The translations under genes were made by a program, and so were the position numbers. From Oscillospiraceae bacterium HV4-5-C5C (GTDB lineage: Bacteria; Bacillota; Clostridia; Saccharofermentanales; Fastidiosipilaceae), in the NCBI GenBank assembly GCA_012034405.1, contig JAAVLZ010000020.1:1-56354 (forward strand): DNA of 56,354 bases. Direction: 5' to 3'. Positions within the stretch are counted from its first letter, which is position 1; each line of letters begins with the position of its first letter. The notes below the pieces were generated by a model, which saw only the letters and a program-made list of their open reading frames with translations, was not told where the DNA came from and made no database searches. This document shows positions 53,078 through 56,354 of the stretch, piece by piece.

Positions 53078-53549
53078 GCCCAAAAGCCCTTGAAATCAAG
53101 GCTTTTCAGCCGATATTGATACACAAAGCGCAACCGCTACGGAGTGATTTCTGTAACGGCTGCGTTCGCTTCCCAGCTTTTCGAACCTCGCGGAACCGGG
53201 TAAACGTGTAATTTATGGATTTCGTGAAGTTAATGGGGGTATTCGTGGAGGTTATGGGTATGACTGAGTCTGTACGCCAGAAGCCCGCCGCTGTCACATG
53301 TCGGCTCTATGTTCTTACCGTCTTTGATACAATTAGAAAAAGCCTTCCCCAGCAGCAATGTGCGGAAAAAGGCTTGAAATAAAGGGCTTCCGAGGTTTCG
53401 CACCACTTCGATGCGAGCTTCGGAAGCCCTTTTCCTGTATATTAAGTTCATAATGCTGACTGCCCATTTCGGATTTACTTACCCTGCAAAATCGGCAGCC
53501 GAGGAATAATTAAAAAGTGAGGCAAAATTAAAAGGTGTATCTGGCATAA
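53078..53549. other. Non-coding or decayed region before the restriction locus
   Basis: About 470 bases without a convincing gene. Short frames exist on both strands (for example plus 53215-53382, 55 codons; minus 53230-53451, 73 codons) but none has a ribosome binding site or a recognisable product. The stretch contains several inverted repeats, the largest at 53381-53432. It may be remnants of a mobile element. Confidence 0.4.
53381..53434. terminator. Large hairpin upstream of the res stop
   Basis: A 12-bp perfect stem (AAAGGGCTTCCG, 53381-53392, with complement at 53421-53432) whose 28-base loop contains further pairing (TTTCGCA/TGCGA). It is followed by TTT on the plus strand and by AAA-flank on the minus strand. 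It lies 116 bases downstream of res and could act as a terminator. Confidence 0.5.
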
Positions 53550-56225
53550 CTATTTCTCTTCCACACCACGATATGGCTTCGTGTCCTCTGCCACCATAGG
53601 AATCGGAGTATTCTCTGAAGCATCTTCATATGGCTGATCGAGCACATTCTGCTTCATCAAGTATTTTCCAGCATACATCTTGTACCGGATACCACTCGCA
53701 ATAGCCATTTCCTCTGCGGCCTCAGCCTTAGCTTTAACCACAGAGTCATCAATCATATTGTCGCCCTTGACCTCGATAAGTTGGTAAGATCCATCCGCCA
53801 TTTTTGCTAGAAAATCTGGGTAATATTGACGCATTCGTTGCGATTCAGGATCGTAATAATGCACAGAAAGATCACCCTGATTGGAGGTAAACATTCCTGT
53901 AAAATAGACCTCTTTTACCTTTTTGCTGGAAATGTACTGGAGGAAGCATTCACGCTCCGGTTTTGAATCAAAACAGTATGTATCCGCATGAAAGCTCTTT
54001 GCAATCTCTGCTGCAGTAAAGTTGTTATGATCTTTTGCAATCACCAGATCATCGCTTGCTGAAAATTCATAATAACCAGCATCTTTCGGCTCACGAAGCA
54101 GAACGACATCCACATCTTCACTCTTCTGGGTGCTCTTTACCTCATAAAGCGTATCAAATATTTTTGGAATAATTATATCGTCTAGAATCTCATTGTGCCG
54201 ATTTACTGTTGCAACGATTTCGTCGGTACCATCGGCCGCTTCATGCAAGATACGTGAAATCAGCAGGCAGGGAATGTTCATATAACGAGAGATTTCCCCT
54301 GTGAGAGAAAACTCGCTATATTTCATCTGTACCTTAATGTTATCGATATTCGTTTCCTTCGCGTTTAAATCAAGACGTAAGCTACCTTTCTCATACATTT
54401 TGGATTCATACTTCGACTCATCAATGGCGCCCAAGCCGAAGTCAATCGGGGCAGAATAGCCTCTATCAATCAACAAATACTCATGCCAAATTTTTTTCAG
54501 ACGAATACTTCTTGGGGGTGGTAGAACTCGAACCTGATATGTATGCTTATTTTTTTTTGAAGTCTTCCCGAGCTCCGTAATCTCCATGTTGTAATTTTTC
54601 TTGAGTTCATCATCCAGCGTATCATAGTTTTCCTTCGAAAGAAAAACCGTAGCCATGAGCTGTTCGTCTGTCAGTTTCCGCAAGCAACGCATCGTAGCCT
54701 GCAGAACAAAGATCTTTGACTTCGGGCTCCTGAACAATGCAATGCCAAGTAGCGAACGGCAGTTCCATCCCTCGCGACCTTTTTCCACGAGTATAATAAA
54801 CTGTTTTTTGCTTCCCTCCGTGCCAAGCACATCGAGATTATTGAAGTTACGAATATCCTCGTCCTTCGTAACTGTGGAATCACCGGTATTTACAAGAATC
54901 GTATTAAGCGGAATATTCAATCCGCTCAGCACTTTCTCTACAAGGGGACGCACAACATCGGTAGCCTCTGTAACTCCTGCTGCAAAAATAGCAAGTTTCG
55001 GAGGAAGTCCCTCATATGTCTTATTGCCGTAACGTTCCCAGAACATCGTAATTACCTTGCGAATAAATTCTTCGTTTTTAACATTATCAAAGCCGATTGG
55101 GTCAGCATCTTTCAAGAAGCCATGTGCTATGGATTCATTCAGGCCATAAGCATAGACAACTTCCGGTAAAACCTGTTTATTTACATATGGCGTGCCGGTG
55201 TAGTTATAGCAGGCAACAATTGAGGTTGCCTCGGCCAACATATTGATGGTATTGCGGAGAGTCGTCTTATTACCACTACCAGAGCGCAGCTCTTGCTCCA
55301 AATTTGCGCCAAAAAGATGATGCGCCTCGTCAACATACACCCCAAGTTGTGGGAGGCGACAGAGCTTCTTAAAGCGCTGGTTATCCATTAATGTCGCATC
55401 GTCCCATACATCGCTGTCGTCGTCATTATCTTCCCCGTAAACGTCAGAAAGAAGTGAGCCAGATCCAAAGAGCACATCTGCAGGCTTATCTGCCTTGCGC
55501 TTTTTCTTGACAATAATCTTCTGATTATTCGAGATTATAATATTAAAATCCGAATCATCGATAGTATGTAGCGTGATACCGCTTTCGTCGAGAAAATGGA
55601 ATTTTATGTTTGAATCGAGGACATGAGCATACTCTGGAGGCACAACCTTCGTTTTATCAAAAGTCATAATCTCGCGCAGAGACTCCAGTACAGTCTTATC
55701 CGGGGCGAAAACAAGAGCATTGTGACAAAAACGCTTGTCACTCGGATACTTCTTGGCAAGTAGAAATTCATAAAAGATACAAGCTGCCATGAGGATCGTT
55801 TTCCCGAGTCCCATTGTAAGCGCGTAGATATAGTTCGGATACTTCTCCCGATATTTCTTCATCTGCTTGAAGATAATCTCATTCTGTTCATCGCCCATGT
55901 CAAGGAAAACGCCCTGACCGCCCTTATGAATTGTATAGTAGGATACATCTGCAAACTTGTTCTGGCGCTTTCTCCAATCATCAAACATTTCATGGACCTG
56001 TGGATTTCCCATGAACTCTTTAATGAAGACATAGATTTCCAAGGCTTCAAACTGTGGCGTACGCAGAAAAGCCTGTGGATTTTCATTTTTGTCGTTATAA
56101 GCAAGGAATTTCTTAGTCAAGTCATTATAACGTGCGCGAATTTTTCCTCTGTTTTGGGAGTAGTAATACCAGATCTGCTCATAAAAAGCGTAATCCTCAA
56201 CAAAAGTCTTCGGATTCTTTTCCAT
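53550..56225 (-). CDS. Type III restriction enzyme Res subunit
   Basis: 891 residues from the ATG at 56225 with AGGAGGT 9 bases upstream. A DEAD/DEAH helicase followed by a nuclease: motif I MGLGKT (about 137), DEAH-type VDEAHH (about 297), TGTPY, EKGREGWNC and motif VI QATMRCLRK. The C-terminal nuclease has YPDFLAKMADGSYQLIEVKGD (about 802-822), the PD-(D/E)XK core. Translocates on DNA and cuts with the Mod partner. Base composition is clearly more AT-rich than the rest of the window. Its start lies just behind the end of the partial mod gene. Confidence 0.92.
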   Translation of the reverse strand: MEKNPKTFVEDYAFYEQIWYYYSQNRGKIRARYNDLTKKFLAYNDKNENPQAFLRTPQFEALEIYVFIKEFMGNPQVHEMFDDWRKRQNKFADVSYYTIHKGGQGVFLDMGDEQNEIIFKQMKKYREKYPNYIYALTMGLGKTILMAACIFYEFLLAKKYPSDKRFCHNALVFAPDKTVLESLREIMTFDKTKVVPPEYAHVLDSNIKFHFLDESGITLHTIDDSDFNIIISNNQKIIVKKKRKADKPADVLFGSGSLLSDVYGEDNDDDSDVWDDATLMDNQRFKKLCRLPQLGVYVDEAHHLFGANLEQELRSGSGNKTTLRNTINMLAEATSIVACYNYTGTPYVNKQVLPEVVYAYGLNESIAHGFLKDADPIGFDNVKNEEFIRKVITMFWERYGNKTYEGLPPKLAIFAAGVTEATDVVRPLVEKVLSGLNIPLNTILVNTGDSTVTKDEDIRNFNNLDVLGTEGSKKQFIILVEKGREGWNCRSLLGIALFRSPKSKIFVLQATMRCLRKLTDEQLMATVFLSKENYDTLDDELKKNYNMEITELGKTSKKNKHTYQVRVLPPPRSIRLKKIWHEYLLIDRGYSAPIDFGLGAIDESKYESKMYEKGSLRLDLNAKETNIDNIKVQMKYSEFSLTGEISRYMNIPCLLISRILHEAADGTDEIVATVNRHNEILDDIIIPKIFDTLYEVKSTQKSEDVDVVLLREPKDAGYYEFSASDDLVIAKDHNNFTAAEIAKSFHADTYCFDSKPERECFLQYISSKKVKEVYFTGMFTSNQGDLSVHYYDPESQRMRQYYPDFLAKMADGSYQLIEVKGDNMIDDSVVKAKAEAAEEMAIASGIRYKMYAGKYLMKQNVLDQPYEDASENTPIPMVAEDTKPYRGVEEK

Positions 56226-56230
56226 GCGTA

Positions 56231-56354
56231 TCACACCTCCTTTTCTAGCGATTCGGAAAGGAGATCTGTAATCTTCACTTTAATGGTTCCTGCATTTTCA
56301 GGGATATCATAAACACCTGAAACCAGCTCGTTCTTTCCCGGAACATCTGTAACT
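56231..56354 (-). CDS. Type III DNA methyltransferase Mod subunit, C-terminal end (cut by window)
   Basis: Only the last 40 residues are in the window, ending ITDLLSESLEKEV before a TGA at 56231-56233. This tail is typical of type III Mod methyltransferases, and the gene sits directly upstream of res on the same strand with the res RBS inside its last codons, so the two form an operon. The catalytic motifs lie outside the window. Confidence 0.75.
   Translation of the reverse strand, partial: VTDVPGKNELVSGVYDIPENAGTIKVKITDLLSESLEKEV

Noticed and set aside
53230-53451. 73-codon minus-strand frame near the tRNA-Ser
   Set aside because: No RBS, no recognisable motif and it overlaps a hairpin-rich stretch and a rival 55-codon frame on the other strand; I cannot call it a gene.

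Overview
The window looks like the chromosome of an anaerobic Gram-positive-lineage bacterium, most likely a moderately GC-rich member of the Clostridia. Supporting signs are strong AGGAGG ribosome binding sites, BMP-type lipoprotein nucleoside transporters with Thr/Ala-rich linkers, an ACT-containing L-serine dehydratase, a DtxR/MntR-type regulator and a complete anaerobic purine-degradation gene set. The exact genus cannot be read from the sequence. Most genes lie on the minus strand.

Region by region: (1) 0.3-11.2 kb holds housekeeping genes: hinT and alaS, a divergent DUF2298 membrane protein, serine biosynthesis (serA plus a class V aminotransferase), and a large membrane protein with a degenerate PP2C fold and a LysM domain. 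(2) 11.3-16.3 kb is a BMP-type nucleoside ABC transporter. (3) 16.5-21.4 kb holds fused L-serine dehydratase, two nucleotidyltransferase-type proteins and XdhC (molybdenum-hydroxylase maturation), and a RidA protein. (4) 21.5-32.2 kb is arcC, ygeW, ygeY, ygeX, hyuA, ygfK and ssnA, the set known from anaerobic uric acid/purine breakdown, with a divergent YheO/DauR-type regulator at 32.6 kb and an unusually long, foldable leader ahead of ssnA. (5) 33.4-35.4 kb holds aquaporin Z, a nitroreductase, a small ABM-domain protein and tRNA-Ala(CGC). (6) 35.8-45.4 kb is a second BMP-type nucleoside ABC transporter enclosed by pnp, a zinc dehydrogenase, mtnA and an MTA/SAH-deaminase-like amidohydrolase: a plausible deaminating salvage route for methylthioadenosine or 5'-deoxyadenosine. 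(7) 45.6-52.8 kb holds a DtxR-family regulator, a MurL-MurD fusion, a membrane-anchored MerR-like regulator, a lipoprotein N-acetylmuramoyl-L-alanine amidase and an AI-2E-family membrane protein. (8) 52.9-56.35 kb begins with tRNA-Ser(GGA), after which base composition becomes more AT-rich and a type III restriction-modification locus (Res complete, Mod cut by the window edge) appears, consistent with a laterally acquired island.

How the genes fit together: regions 2-6 read as one purine theme. Nucleosides are imported by two BMP systems. PNP and the amidohydrolase release hypoxanthine and sugar phosphate. A xanthine dehydrogenase, not in this window but served by XdhC and MocA-type proteins here, would feed xanthine or urate to the SsnA/YgfK/HyuA/YgeW/YgeY/YgeX route. 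Carbamate kinase would recover ATP from carbamoyl phosphate. Diaminopropionate ammonia-lyase, RidA and serine dehydratase would yield pyruvate and ammonia. The order of the central reactions is inferred from family knowledge, not from this sequence.

Most promising for follow-up: the ssnA leader RNA, the PNP/MtnA/dehydrogenase/MtaD salvage locus, the MurL-MurD fusion, and the pseudo-phosphatase-LysM membrane protein. No CRISPR array, rRNA operon or intact insertion sequence was seen.
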